Shown here one piece after another: positions 15,977 to 25,121 of a stretch of 64,000 bases of DNA. Position 1 is the first letter of the stretch, and the number at the start of each line of letters is the position of its first letter. Under the pieces are notes generated by a model, which worked only from the letters and a program-made list of their open reading frames with translations, was not told the origin of the DNA and ran no database searches. Both the position numbers and the translations under genes were made by a program. Origin of the DNA: Clostridiales bacterium GWF2_38_85 (GTDB lineage Bacteria > Bacillota > Clostridia > Oscillospirales > CAG-382); assembly GCA_001797275.1 (NCBI GenBank), contig MGOY01000014.1:248001-312000 (forward strand), read 5' to 3'.

Positions 15977-16675
15977 CTATTTTACAAGCAGGGGTTTGAA
16001 TTTTAAAAAATCCGATGAAATGATGGTTGTCTTTATATCGTCAACCATATAGGTTACCGAATCCTTTGGAATTCCGTGCAGATGCCCGTAATAGACTTGC
16101 CTTATACCATATTCCTTCAGTACACCAACTATAGGTATGCAAACAGCACCTTTATGTGATGGTGGATAGTGCAGGAATACAATAATTTCAGATCTGTCAT
16201 TCTTGTTGAGCTTTTTTGCAGCTTCAAGCGACAAACGCAGTCGTCCTGCTTCGCGTTCTTGAATTTTGCGGTCAAATGCTTCCTTGTCATCAATCATCCA
16301 GCCCCTCGAACCGCAGATTATTATATCCTCACATAAAAAGGCATTGTTGTGCAGGAAGGAAACTGTTTTGACACCGATTTTATCGAGAAAAGCGTTCATT
16401 TTTGTGATCGAAGTCCACCAGTAGTCATGATTGCCTTTCCCGATTATTTTCTTTCCGTTCAATTCATCAATAAATTTCAGATCTTCCCCAGCTTCTTCAA
16501 GCATCATTGCCCATGAAATGTCACCTGGAATAACAACCGTGTCATCAGGTGAAACAATACTTTGCCAGTTAGTTTTCAGTTTTTCGACATAGTTATCCCA
16601 GTTGCCCCCGAAAATATCCATAGGTTTATTTGTTGTTAGTGACAGGTGAAGATCCGAAATTGCAAAAACGGACAT
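15977..16675 (-). CDS. calcineurin-type metallophosphoesterase
   Basis: A 232-residue cytoplasmic phosphoesterase with the full motif set: DLH near residue 8 (ISDLHLS), GDISW, GNHDYWW, HYPP and GHLHG. These bind two metal ions in the calcineurin-like fold. I chose the ATG at 16675 because AAAGGA lies 8 nt upstream and the protein then begins directly with the first strand; a start 25 codons earlier adds an unrelated peptide. The substrate is unknown. It is divergent from the DUF1540 gene. Confidence 0.9.
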   Translation of the reverse strand: MSVFAISDLHLSLTTNKPMDIFGGNWDNYVEKLKTNWQSIVSPDDTVVIPGDISWAMMLEEAGEDLKFIDELNGKKIIGKGNHDYWWTSITKMNAFLDKIGVKTVSFLHNNAFLCEDIIICGSRGWMIDDKEAFDRKIQEREAGRLRLSLEAAKKLNKNDRSEIIVFLHYPPSHKGAVCIPIVGVLKEYGIRQVYYGHLHGIPKDSVTYMVDDIKTTIISSDFLKFKPLLVK

Positions 16676-16771
16676 TAAGCTTTTCCTTTCAGAAATAATA
16701 TAAACAGATGAATAATCTGATAAAAATGTGAGACAATAAAGCTGTACCATGATAACAAGGAGGAACTACAA

Positions 16772-16969
16772 ATGGAAGGTATATACCTTGAAGGCAATGA
16801 TCGTCCTGAGCATATCGAGAGAATAAGCTGCAGCGTAAAAAACTGTGTGTATCACGATGGTGAATTATACTGCACAGCAAAAAGGATAGCTGTAGGTACA
16901 ACAACCGCAACAAGCTGCGGTGAAACTATGTGTGCTTCTTTCAAACCGCGTAATGATGTAAACTCATAA
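16772..16969 (+). CDS. DUF1540 domain protein
   Basis: A 65-residue cysteine-rich protein of the DUF1540 family, common in clostridia and of unknown function. The core ISCSVKNCVYHDGELYCTA with a later CGETMCASF gives five to six conserved cysteines, suggesting metal binding. AAGGAGG lies 8 nt before the ATG. Its stop is 2 bp from the convergent thrC stop. Confidence 0.85.
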   Translation: MEGIYLEGNDRPEHIERISCSVKNCVYHDGELYCTAKRIAVGTTTATSCGETMCASFKPRNDVNS

Positions 16970-16971
16970 TC

Positions 16972-18477
16972 TTATTTAAAAGAAAATTCCAAAACTCTCT
17001 TCGCCATATCATTTGATGAGATTGTCTCCCTGAAGCGTATGTTTTCTGTTTTTAATCCGGAAATCGCTTCGGGGATTTTTATGCCGCTTTTCTTTTCAAG
17101 CATTTCAAGACATTCGAATTCATCCTTGCAGTTTTCAACACCAAGACTTTCTGCAACAGCATATGGGAACTTGTAAGGTGATGCTGTCGAAACAACAAGC
17201 ATTTTATTTGTGCTTTTGTTTTCTTTTTTATATAAATCTGCACAGTATATTGCAACTGCTGTGTGCGGATCAAGCAAATAGCTGTAATCACTGAAGTATT
17301 TTGCAATAGTTTCTTTTGTTTGATCTTCGTTACAGGATATGCCTGCAAACTTTTCGAAAATTAATGGATTTTTATTTTTATCTGTTTCAAAATAGCTGTT
17401 CTCACAGAAGAAGGACATATTATTTTTACAGAACTCAGTACCGTATGTTAAACAAAGCAGACGTTCAAGATTACTGGAGATGAGTATATCCATCGACGGG
17501 GAAACGGTAGTGTAGAAATTCCTACGCTTGTCATAGCTGCCATTGCTGAAGTAGTCGGCAAGTATTTTGTTGTTGTTTGTTGCACAGACAAGAGTGCCTG
17601 TTGGAAGTCCCATCTGACCTGCAATATATGCGGCAAGTATATTACCAAAGTTGCCTGTCGGAACAGTTACATCGATTACATCGCCCATTTTTATAGTTTT
17701 GTTGTTCACCAAATCACAGTAAGCAGAGAAGTAGTAAACTATCTGAGGAGCAAGTCGACCCCAGTTAATTGAGTTTGCACTCGAAAGGAAAATTCCTTTA
17801 TTAAGAAGCTCATCGGATATAGCTCTATCGCTGAATATCTTCTTGACACCGCTCTGCGCATCGTCAAAGTTGCCGTTAATCGCAACAACACAGATATTGT
17901 TGCCTTTTTGGGTTACCATCTGACGCTTTTGCATGTTGCTGACACCGTCATTGGGGTAGAAAACAATTATCTTTACTCTGTCAATATCGGCATATCCTTC
18001 AAGCGCAGCTTTTCCTGTATCTCCTGAGGTTGCGACAAGAATAAGTGCATCTTCTTTTATACCTGTTTTACCGAGCGAGAGGGAAAGCAGTCTTGGCAGA
18101 AGCTGAAGTGCCATGTCCTTGAATGCCTTTGTTGGCCCGTGCCACAGCTCAAGGATATTGTTGTCTCCAACTTTTTTGACAGAAGCGGGTTCAGTTCCGA
18201 ATTTTTCACTTGCATATGATTCGGTGCATGCCTTTAAAAGCTCATCATATGAAAAATCGGTCAGATAGAGCTTTAGAATTTCAGCTGCACGATGTGGATA
18301 ATCCATTTTACAAAGCGAAGTAATAAAATCATTATCAATTTTCGGTATCTCTGTAGGTACAAAAAGACCGCCATCATCAGCAATGCCTTTTATAATAACT
18401 TCAGCTGAGCTTTTGCAGTCTGCATTTTTCGGGTTTGTGTTTCTTGTACTGATGTATTTCAATTTACGTAACTCCAT
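16972..18477 (-). CDS. thrC: threonine synthase
   Basis: PLP enzyme that converts O-phosphohomoserine to threonine, the last step of threonine synthesis. The 501-residue length fits the long bacterial class. The N-terminal YISTRN and the PLP-lysine motif HGPTKAFKDMALQLL are characteristic, as are the GDTGKAALEG and SANSINWGRLAPQ phosphate-contact regions. It starts immediately after yraN (2-bp gap) and has no recognisable ribosome binding site, so translational coupling to yraN is likely. Confidence 0.95.
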   Translation of the reverse strand: MELRKLKYISTRNTNPKNADCKSSAEVIIKGIADDGGLFVPTEIPKIDNDFITSLCKMDYPHRAAEILKLYLTDFSYDELLKACTESYASEKFGTEPASVKKVGDNNILELWHGPTKAFKDMALQLLPRLLSLSLGKTGIKEDALILVATSGDTGKAALEGYADIDRVKIIVFYPNDGVSNMQKRQMVTQKGNNICVVAINGNFDDAQSGVKKIFSDRAISDELLNKGIFLSSANSINWGRLAPQIVYYFSAYCDLVNNKTIKMGDVIDVTVPTGNFGNILAAYIAGQMGLPTGTLVCATNNNKILADYFSNGSYDKRRNFYTTVSPSMDILISSNLERLLCLTYGTEFCKNNMSFFCENSYFETDKNKNPLIFEKFAGISCNEDQTKETIAKYFSDYSYLLDPHTAVAIYCADLYKKENKSTNKMLVVSTASPYKFPYAVAESLGVENCKDEFECLEMLEKKSGIKIPEAISGLKTENIRFRETISSNDMAKRVLEFSFK

Positions 18478-18479
18478 AC

Positions 18480-18947
18480 TTAGTATTTGTATCTTGATTT
18501 TTTTGTTTTTATTATTTTATTCGGGGTGTTTTTATTGAAAGCGTTTATATGCTGCTCAATTTTTTCAAGCTGTAGGTCTCTCGTCATAAACACTTCAATG
18601 ATATCATAACCGGTTTCGGTATAACGCAGCTTTTTGGTCCAGCGAAAACAAAGGAACGAGCAATCCAGCCTGATGTGACCATATCTGCAGTGCATTGTCT
18701 TGAATTCCTCTGCACTGTACAGTACCCGCTGTATCTTCTTCAGGTCAACCGCATCCATTGGTGCACCATAGCTGTCATTTGAACGGGTTTTTACCTCAAC
18801 GAAAACCAATCTTCCTTTATTATATGCAATTATATCAATTTCACCGTGAGCGGTCAGATAATTTGTTCCGAGGATCCTGTATTCTTTCTGCTTCAGGTAA
18901 TCCGCCGCCGCTTTTTCACCGGCTCGTCCGAATTCTTTTGTATTCAT
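18480..18947 (-). CDS. yraN: YraN/UPF0102 nuclease-fold protein with basic tail
   Basis: Small protein with a restriction-endonuclease-like fold (UPF0102), found beside rnhB in many Firmicutes. The 155-residue product shows the family core GRAGEKAAADYL, GEIDIIA and LVFVEVKTRS. The last ~30 residues (NKNTPNKIIKTKKSRYKY) form a Lys-rich tail that the usual ~115-130-residue family members lack. I chose the ATG at 18947 because it overlaps the rnhB stop as ATGA; an upstream start would overlap rnhB by 55 bases. Confidence 0.88.
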   Translation of the reverse strand: MNTKEFGRAGEKAAADYLKQKEYRILGTNYLTAHGEIDIIAYNKGRLVFVEVKTRSNDSYGAPMDAVDLKKIQRVLYSAEEFKTMHCRYGHIRLDCSFLCFRWTKKLRYTETGYDIIEVFMTRDLQLEKIEQHINAFNKNTPNKIIKTKKSRYKY

Positions 18948-19549
18948 GAATCTATCCTGATAATTTTTCTTAAAAATAGCTTTCTGTGTAATGGACATAC
19001 ACCGTATTTCAATATAGCGGATCTGTGCTGTTCGGTTCCGTAGCCTTTATGTACCGCAAATCCATATTCGGGATATTGTGAGTCCATCTCAAGACAATAG
19101 CTGTCCCTTGCAACCTTGGCAAGAATTGATGCGGCTGAGATTGAGGGACACAGTGCATCACCGCTGATAACCGACCTGACCGGAAGTGTAAATTCTTTTG
19201 TTACATTTCCATCAATTAAACCGAAAGCAGGCTTAACCGGTAATCTATCAATAGCTCTCCTCATAGCAAGCAGTGAGGCTTCAAGTATGTTAAGCTGTTC
19301 GATTTCTTCAACTGAAGCAGTTGCGATTGAAAATGATATCGCAGATTCTTTTATTATATCAAAAAGCAGATCCCGTTTTTTTGCGGAAAGCTTTTTTGAG
19401 TCGTTTAAACCGTCGATTATATAATTTTTCGGCAAAATAACGGCAGCGGCAAATACATCACCCGCAAGCGGACCTCTTCCGGCTTCGTCAACACCGCAGA
19501 CAATGGAATCTGTTTCGGGATAAAGTGATATTTCAAAATTCCATTCCAT
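18944..19549 (-). CDS. rnhB: ribonuclease HII
   Basis: Endonuclease that cleaves RNA in RNA-DNA hybrids, including single ribonucleotides. The 201-residue length is typical. The catalytic Asp-Glu pair is D21-E22 in GVDEAGRGPLAG, with later acidic residues in FGLIDGN and the SILAKVARD helix. GGTGGG lies about 8 nt before the ATG. It heads the rnhB-yraN-thrC run. Confidence 0.95.
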   Translation of the reverse strand: MEWNFEISLYPETDSIVCGVDEAGRGPLAGDVFAAAVILPKNYIIDGLNDSKKLSAKKRDLLFDIIKESAISFSIATASVEEIEQLNILEASLLAMRRAIDRLPVKPAFGLIDGNVTKEFTLPVRSVISGDALCPSISAASILAKVARDSYCLEMDSQYPEYGFAVHKGYGTEQHRSAILKYGVCPLHRKLFLRKIIRIDS

Positions 19550-19718
19550 ATATTAATCCCACCGTGCTTCGCAAATTTATTATTAATATTACCATACTCG
19601 TACCGCTTTTGCAAGTTCAAAATGAAAATATCAAAGCTTACATAAGAATTATATCAAATATAAATATCGAAAAACAACTCATTGAATGAAAAAATAGCGA
19701 AAATTAATAGAATTGTTA

Positions 19719-19747
19719 TTTACATGTTCGAAAAAAAGTGTTATTAT
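19719..19747 (+). promoter_or_regulatory. sigma-A promoter of nifJ
   Basis: TTTACA, a 17-bp spacer and TATTAT lie 32 bp before the ATG of the pyruvate:ferredoxin oxidoreductase gene. The remaining part of the 229-bp gap (19550-19718) is AT-rich without other obvious signals. Confidence 0.65.
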
Positions 19748-19778
19748 ATAGGTTGTAAAAGATTTAGGAGGATTAAAA

Positions 19779-22700
19779 ATGGCACGAAAGAAAATATCTA
19801 TGGATGGAAATACAGCCGCTGCTCATGTCTCATACGCCTTTACTGAGGTTGCCGGTATATACCCGATAACCCCATCAAGCGTTATGGCGGAGCTTACCGA
19901 CGCGTGGTCGGCAACAGGGCTTAAAAACATCTTCGGAGATACCGTAAAGGTAATTGAGATGCAATCAGAAGCAGGCGCTGCCGGAACAGTACACGGGAGC
20001 TTATCTGCAGGTGCATTAACAACAACATTCACCGCATCACAGGGATTACTTCTTATGATCCCTAATATGTTTAAAATAGCGGGCGAACTCTTACCGAGCG
20101 TCATTCATGTTTCAGCAAGAACAGTAGCTTCACACGCTCTTAACATTTTTGGCGATCACTCAGATGTATACGCATGCCGTCAAACCGGTTATGCTATGCT
20201 TGCAAACACAAACCCACAGGAAGTTATGGATCTCGGTGCTGTCGCACACCTTTCAACAATCAAGGGCAGAGTTCCGGTTCTCAACTTCTTTGACGGCTTC
20301 AGAACTTCACATGAAATTCAGAAGATCGAAGCATGGGATTATAAGGATCTTGATGAGCTTGTTGATAAGGATGCCATTGCTGCTTTCCGCAACAGAGCTT
20401 TAAATCCCGAACATCCTATACTTAAAGGAAGCGCTGAAAACGGTGATATATTCTTCCAGCACAGAGAAGCATGCAACAGATATTATGATGAATTTCCGGC
20501 TATAGTTGAAGATTACATGAACAAGATCAACGAGAAGATCGGCGCAGACTATAAACTCTTCAATTATTACGGAGCGCCCGGCGCAGACAGAGTTATCATT
20601 GCTATGGGTTCAATATGCGATGTAGCTGAAGAAGTTATCGATTATCTCACAGCAAAAGGCGAGAAGGTCGGACTTGTTAAAGTTCGTCTTTACAGACCAT
20701 TCGTCGCTGAGAAGCTTATCGAAGCTATCCCTGCAACCGCAAAGAAAATTGCTGTTCTTGACAGAACTAAAGAACCCGGTGCACTCGGTGAGCCTCTTTA
20801 CCTTGATGTCGTTACATCACTGGCACAGCATGGCTTCGCAGGTAAAATCGTCGGTGGTCGTTACGGACTCGGCTCAAAAGACACACCTCCTGCAAGCGTA
20901 TTTGCGGTATATAAGAATCTTGAAGCTGCACAGCCGAAAAACGGTTTTACACTCGGAATAGTTGACGATGTAACAGGTCATTCGCTTGACGAGTCCTTTG
21001 CACCCGATACAGCAGCTCCCGGAACAATCAGCTGCAAATTCTGGGGACTTGGAGGTGACGGTACTGTTGGCGCAAACAAGAATTCAATTAAAATTATCGG
21101 AGATCACACAGATAAATATATCCAGGCTTATTTCCAGTATGACTCGAAGAAAACCGGAGGTATTACAATATCGCACCTTCGCTTCGGTGATAAACCTATT
21201 AAATCACCTTATTATATAACAAAAGCAAGCTTTGTTGCATGCCATAACCCATCATATATGCTTTCGGGCTTCAGGATTGTTGAGGATGTTGCCAAGGGCG
21301 GCACATTCCTTCTCAGCTGTCAGTGGTCTGCTGCAGAGCTTGAAGACAAGCTTCCTGCATCGGTCAAGAAGTATATTGCTAAAAATGATATTAAATTCTA
21401 TATTGTCAACGCTATTGACGTAGCTCGTGGAATCGGTATGGGCAAGCGTACAAATACAATACTGCAATCCGCATTCTTTGCACTTGCAAATATTCTTCCG
21501 ATTAATGAAGCTATTGATTATATGAAATACGCTGCTAAGAAGTCTTACCTGAAAAAGGGCGAAGCAGTAGTTGAAATGAACTACAAGGCAATCGATGCCG
21601 GTGTAGATGCAATTGTTAAGATCGATGTTCCCGAAGCATGGAAGACAATCGGTGAGGAACTCGTTGATCACAAAATCACCGGAGACCGTCCCGAGATTGT
21701 CAAGTTCGTTAAATCGGTTGTTGTTCCGACAACAAGGATGCTGGGTGATACACTCCCTGTCAGTGCATTTGTTGATTATGTTGACGGTGCATTTCCACAA
21801 GGCGCAGCAGCTTACGAAAAACGCGGTGTTGCTGTTGAAGTGCCCGAATGGATTCCCGAAAACTGTATCCAGTGTACTCAATGTTCTTATGTCTGCCCGC
21901 ATGCAACTATTCGCCCATTCATGATGAATACCGACGAACAAGCGAAAGCGCCTGAGCAGACTAAGAAAGCTGCTGCAAGAGGCAAGAATCTTGAAGGTAT
22001 GGCATATTCAATAAGCATCAGCCCTCTCGACTGTATGGGCTGCGGACTTTGTGCTATTGTATGTCCTGCAAAAAATAAAGCACTTGTAATGAAACCTCAG
22101 GAAAGCCAGTGCGGCGAACAGGAAGTCTTCGATTACATGGTTGCTGATGTTTCAAAGAAGGAAACGGGATTTGCTGAAAACACAATCAAGGGCAGCCAGT
22201 TCAATCAGCCGCTCCTTGAGTTTTCCGGCTCCTGTGCAGGCTGTGCAGAGACATCATATGCTCGCCTTATCACACAGCTCTTCGGTGAGAGAATGTATAT
22301 CTCCAACGCAACAGGTTGTTCATCGATCTGGGGTGGTTCAGCTCCTGCAACTCCCTATACAGTCAACCGTGATTCACTTCGCGGTCCTGCATGGGCCAAC
22401 AGCTTGTTTGAAGATAATGCTGAGCATGGTCTTGGTATTTATCTCGGTCAGAAGACTCTTCGCGACAGACTTATCGGATATGTAACCGAGTTATCGGCTA
22501 AATACGCTGGAATGGAAGGCACTGCTGAGATGAAGGCAATCCTTGACAAGTATCTTGAAACAAAGAACAATGGCAAGGAAAACGAAAAGGCTACAAAAAT
22601 ATTGGTTGAGATGCTCGAAAAGAATGTATGTAATGATAAGTGCGATTGCTGCGATCTTGAGAAGAAGATTCTTGATAACAAAAGCTACCTTTCAAAAAAA

Positions 22701-23345
22701 TCCATATGGATATTCGGTGGTGACGGCTGGGCATATGATATCGGCTTTGGCGGTCTTGATCATGTTGTTGCTTCCGGTGAGGATGTAAATATATTTGTAT
22801 TCGATACAGAAGTATATTCAAATACAGGCGGACAGGCTTCCAAGGCATCTCAGCTTGGTCAGGTTGCTCAGTTTGCTGCTGCAGGTAAAGCAATCGGTAA
22901 AAAGGATCTCGCTCAGATAGCTATGACTTACGGTTATGTATATGTTGCTCAGGTTGCAATGGGTGCTGATATGAATCAAACACTTAAAGCAATACTTGAA
23001 GCTGAGGCATATCCGGGACCGTCAATCGTCATCGGCTATGCACCTTGCGAAATGCATGGTGTCAAGGGCGGTATGACAAACTGCCAGATTGAGATGAAGC
23101 GCGCGGTTGAAGCAGGTTATTGGGCGAACTTCAGATATAATCCGATGCTTAAAGCAGACGGTAAGAATCCGTTTATCCTCGACAGCAAGGAACCGACAGG
23201 CGACTATGTTGATTTCATTAAGAGCGAAACAAGATACAGTCGTTTGATACAAACATTCCCGGATAGAGCAGAGGTACTGTTCGAAAAGGCACAGGAAAAT
23301 GCAAAAGCTAAATACCTGAAGCTTAAGGAAATGGCAAATAAATAA
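19779..23345 (+). CDS. nifJ: pyruvate:ferredoxin (flavodoxin) oxidoreductase
   Basis: Homodimeric PFOR that decarboxylates pyruvate to acetyl-CoA and CO2 and reduces ferredoxin; a central enzyme of anaerobic fermentation. The 1188-residue single chain has all domains: N-terminal TPP/pyruvate region (YPITPSSVMAE), transketolase-C-like domain, gamma domain, two 4Fe-4S motifs (CIQCTQC near 695 and CMGCGLC near 751), and the TPP domain with a proximal cluster (SCAGC near 818) and GDGWAYDIGFGG. AGGAGG precedes the ATG. It is transcribed alone from a good promoter. Confidence 0.98.
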   Translation: MARKKISMDGNTAAAHVSYAFTEVAGIYPITPSSVMAELTDAWSATGLKNIFGDTVKVIEMQSEAGAAGTVHGSLSAGALTTTFTASQGLLLMIPNMFKIAGELLPSVIHVSARTVASHALNIFGDHSDVYACRQTGYAMLANTNPQEVMDLGAVAHLSTIKGRVPVLNFFDGFRTSHEIQKIEAWDYKDLDELVDKDAIAAFRNRALNPEHPILKGSAENGDIFFQHREACNRYYDEFPAIVEDYMNKINEKIGADYKLFNYYGAPGADRVIIAMGSICDVAEEVIDYLTAKGEKVGLVKVRLYRPFVAEKLIEAIPATAKKIAVLDRTKEPGALGEPLYLDVVTSLAQHGFAGKIVGGRYGLGSKDTPPASVFAVYKNLEAAQPKNGFTLGIVDDVTGHSLDESFAPDTAAPGTISCKFWGLGGDGTVGANKNSIKIIGDHTDKYIQAYFQYDSKKTGGITISHLRFGDKPIKSPYYITKASFVACHNPSYMLSGFRIVEDVAKGGTFLLSCQWSAAELEDKLPASVKKYIAKNDIKFYIVNAIDVARGIGMGKRTNTILQSAFFALANILPINEAIDYMKYAAKKSYLKKGEAVVEMNYKAIDAGVDAIVKIDVPEAWKTIGEELVDHKITGDRPEIVKFVKSVVVPTTRMLGDTLPVSAFVDYVDGAFPQGAAAYEKRGVAVEVPEWIPENCIQCTQCSYVCPHATIRPFMMNTDEQAKAPEQTKKAAARGKNLEGMAYSISISPLDCMGCGLCAIVCPAKNKALVMKPQESQCGEQEVFDYMVADVSKKETGFAENTIKGSQFNQPLLEFSGSCAGCAETSYARLITQLFGERMYISNATGCSSIWGGSAPATPYTVNRDSLRGPAWANSLFEDNAEHGLGIYLGQKTLRDRLIGYVTELSAKYAGMEGTAEMKAILDKYLETKNNGKENEKATKILVEMLEKNVCNDKCDCCDLEKKILDNKSYLSKKSIWIFGGDGWAYDIGFGGLDHVVASGEDVNIFVFDTEVYSNTGGQASKASQLGQVAQFAAAGKAIGKKDLAQIAMTYGYVYVAQVAMGADMNQTLKAILEAEAYPGPSIVIGYAPCEMHGVKGGMTNCQIEMKRAVEAGYWANFRYNPMLKADGKNPFILDSKEPTGDYVDFIKSETRYSRLIQTFPDRAEVLFEKAQENAKAKYLKLKEMANK

Positions 23346-23353
23346 GAATTCAT

Positions 23354-23383
23354 AGGGGCTGTCCCCCGATACAGGGCAGCCCT
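23354..23383 (+). terminator. probable terminator after nifJ
   Basis: An imperfect GC-rich hairpin (GGGGCTG...CAGCCC with inner CCC/GGG) starts 9 bp after the stop. The following TTATATGT is only a weak U-tract. Confidence 0.5.
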
Positions 23384-23406
23384 TATATGTAATTTTCAAA
23401 CAGATT

Positions 23407-23509
23407 ATACTAATCTCGATTAAAAACATAGATAAAATTCAAGGAAAAACCTTTGCCTTGTGGGTTTTTTCGCAGAATTTTATTGTAATGTTTTATGAGA
23501 GATTAGTAT
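23407..23509 (+). repeat. R2 palindromic repeat, copy A (103 bp)
   Basis: The element is bounded by ATACTAAT and ATTAGTAT and is an imperfect palindrome over its whole length, with outer arms (GATAAAATTC/GAATTTTAT) and a central AAAACC/GGTTTT hairpin. Ungapped hand alignment with the reverse complement of copy C gives 85 of 103 identical bases. It lies between nifJ and the VanY-like gene. Confidence 0.8.
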
Positions 23510-23545
23510 TATATACGACATTAATCAACTGAAAGGAAGATTGCT

Positions 23546-24568
23546 GTGGCAGTTAACAAAAGACGCAAAAAAGCAGATATGTCTATTTTAATTAAAGCCA
23601 TTGTGTTTATTGTGGTTATTATATTAGCTGCATTATTGATGCTGGCTATTTCAAAAATGGCATCTGAACCAAACAAACCGAATGTTTCGGATAATCAATC
23701 GGAAAGCTCAGGAAATACTTCGGAAAATGATAATTCGGACTCGATATCGGACACCGGAAGTTTACCATCAAATACGGAATTTGCAACTGTAACAGTCGAT
23801 AATCAAAAAGTTTTTACCGGTGACCTTATACTTGTAAACGATGAACATCCTTATATCTTTCCGAGTGATGATCAAAGTACCCTGGTAAGCTTGTATGAAA
23901 ACAAATCATCTGATTATAAAACAGGCGATATCAATGTAAAGCTGCAACCACAGGCTATCCAAGCAATGAATTCGATGATGAGTGCATTTAAGCTGATTTA
24001 TGGCAGGACCGATCTCACCATAATGAATGGTTACAGGAGCTTACAGGACCAACAGAAGGAATATGATTCAATTGTCAATGATGTTGGAGAGGCTGAAGCT
24101 TCAACCCTTGTGTCCAAAGCAGGTGCAAGCGATCATCATACAGGACTTGCGATGGATTTTATTATTGTAACATCAACTACTGTGTCTAAATTTTCACCAA
24201 CCGGTGATTATAGTTGGGTTGTGGAAAATACTTTTCGTTACGGACTTATTCAACGTTATAAGACCGGCAAAGAAATGATAACCGGCATGGAGAACAGGGA
24301 TGCTTTTTACAGATATGTTGGGCTGCCTCATTCGTATGTAATGAATACAAATAATTATTCGCTTGATGAATACATAATTGCATTGAAAACATATAGATAT
24401 GATTCAGAAATGCTGGAGGTTGAGTTTGATGGAGCAAATTATAAGGTTTATTATTACCCTGCAGATTCGGGTTCAAGCACTGTATTACCCATTCCGAATG
24501 ATTGTACATCATACAGTATATCAGGTAACAATATTGATGGATTTATTATAACTGCTATATACAAATAA
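23546..24568 (+). CDS. VanY-like (M15B) D-Ala-D-Ala carboxypeptidase-family protein, possibly inactive
   Basis: A 340-residue extracytoplasmic protein with a basic N-terminus, one membrane anchor at about 14-34, a Ser/Asn-rich linker, and an M15B-type peptidase domain. NGYRSLQDQQKEY and SDHHTGLAMDF hold the first zinc ligands. The C-terminal EPWHxRYVG motif is replaced by NRDAFYRYVG, so the catalytic Glu and third zinc-ligand His are missing at that position. It may be a cell-wall-binding pseudo-enzyme. The start is a GTG with AAAGGAAG 8 nt upstream. A further ~60 residues follow the domain. Confidence 0.75.
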   Translation: MAVNKRRKKADMSILIKAIVFIVVIILAALLMLAISKMASEPNKPNVSDNQSESSGNTSENDNSDSISDTGSLPSNTEFATVTVDNQKVFTGDLILVNDEHPYIFPSDDQSTLVSLYENKSSDYKTGDINVKLQPQAIQAMNSMMSAFKLIYGRTDLTIMNGYRSLQDQQKEYDSIVNDVGEAEASTLVSKAGASDHHTGLAMDFIIVTSTTVSKFSPTGDYSWVVENTFRYGLIQRYKTGKEMITGMENRDAFYRYVGLPHSYVMNTNNYSLDEYIIALKTYRYDSEMLEVEFDGANYKVYYYPADSGSSTVLPIPNDCTSYSISGNNIDGFIITAIYK

Positions 24569-24586
24569 CACATAAAATTTTTTAAA

Positions 24587-24626
24587 GACGGTATCTAAGA
24601 CCATTTTGCGGTCCAAAGATGCCGTC
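24587..24626. other. two-tier hairpin downstream of the VanY-like gene
   Basis: A 10-bp stem (GACGGTATCT/AGATGCCGTC, one G-U) encloses a 4-bp GACC/GGTC stem. No T run follows on the plus strand, so it is not a classic terminator. It may stabilise the 3' end. Confidence 0.4.
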
Positions 24627-25042
24627 GTTGCATTGGCGAAAAGAAAACAAATGTTTTGGATGTTTGCACATGGCGTAGAAATGCTCGGGTTGCATTTGTG
24701 CAAAATAACAATATAAATAATCTTAAAATACAATAATATGCCATTATAAGCTTGGGAAATTGATCTTAACGAATTGAAAACTATATTTACGTTAACAATT
24801 ATTTGTAAATATAAATATATAATAATTATTATTTTTATGTGATTGACTGATGATAATCTTGTTATATCAATGAGAAAAGTGAATCTTCAAAACTCATTTT
24901 TAAAATAATATAATTATTAATGATATCAACAATCCGCAATGAAATCAAAATATATATTTTCTACAATAAATATGAACAGAAAGTAAATGCTACATCGATT
25001 GGTAAAAATCGCACAAAAAAGTGGTAGCGTTTATATACATAC
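24627..25042. other. AT-rich intergenic stretch upstream of the transporter operon
   Basis: This stretch has no convincing gene. A weak hairpin (TTGCACAT/ATTTGTGCAA) lies at about 24664-24710, and the rest is AT-rich without clear repeats. Just before the promoter, GTGGTAGCGTTTATA (25021-25035) resembles a LacI-family half operator, which would suit a sugar operon. That is only a resemblance. Confidence 0.35.
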
Positions 25043-25071
25043 TTGACAAAAAAGTACTCATATGCTATGAT
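25043..25071 (+). promoter_or_regulatory. sigma-A promoter of the transporter operon
   Basis: TTGACA, a 17-bp spacer and TATGAT lie 50 bp before the first gene. The -35 is consensus. Confidence 0.75.
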
Positions 25072-25121
25072 AAATTAACAACAATATGGGTGGACATTGC
25101 TATCAATAGGAGGTACACTGA

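Noticed and set aside
21252-21941. 229-codon minus-strand frame inside nifJ
   Set aside because: Long only because nifJ avoids certain codons; no start signal, and the sense strand is fully explained by PFOR.
23407-23509. R2 copy A as the nifJ terminator
   Set aside because: A separate GC-rich hairpin is closer to the stop, and R2 copies lie after unrelated genes in both orientations.
24521-24733. 70-codon minus-strand frame after the VanY-like gene
   Set aside because: It overlaps the end of the VanY-like gene and an intergenic hairpin; no ribosome binding site and no recognisable family.
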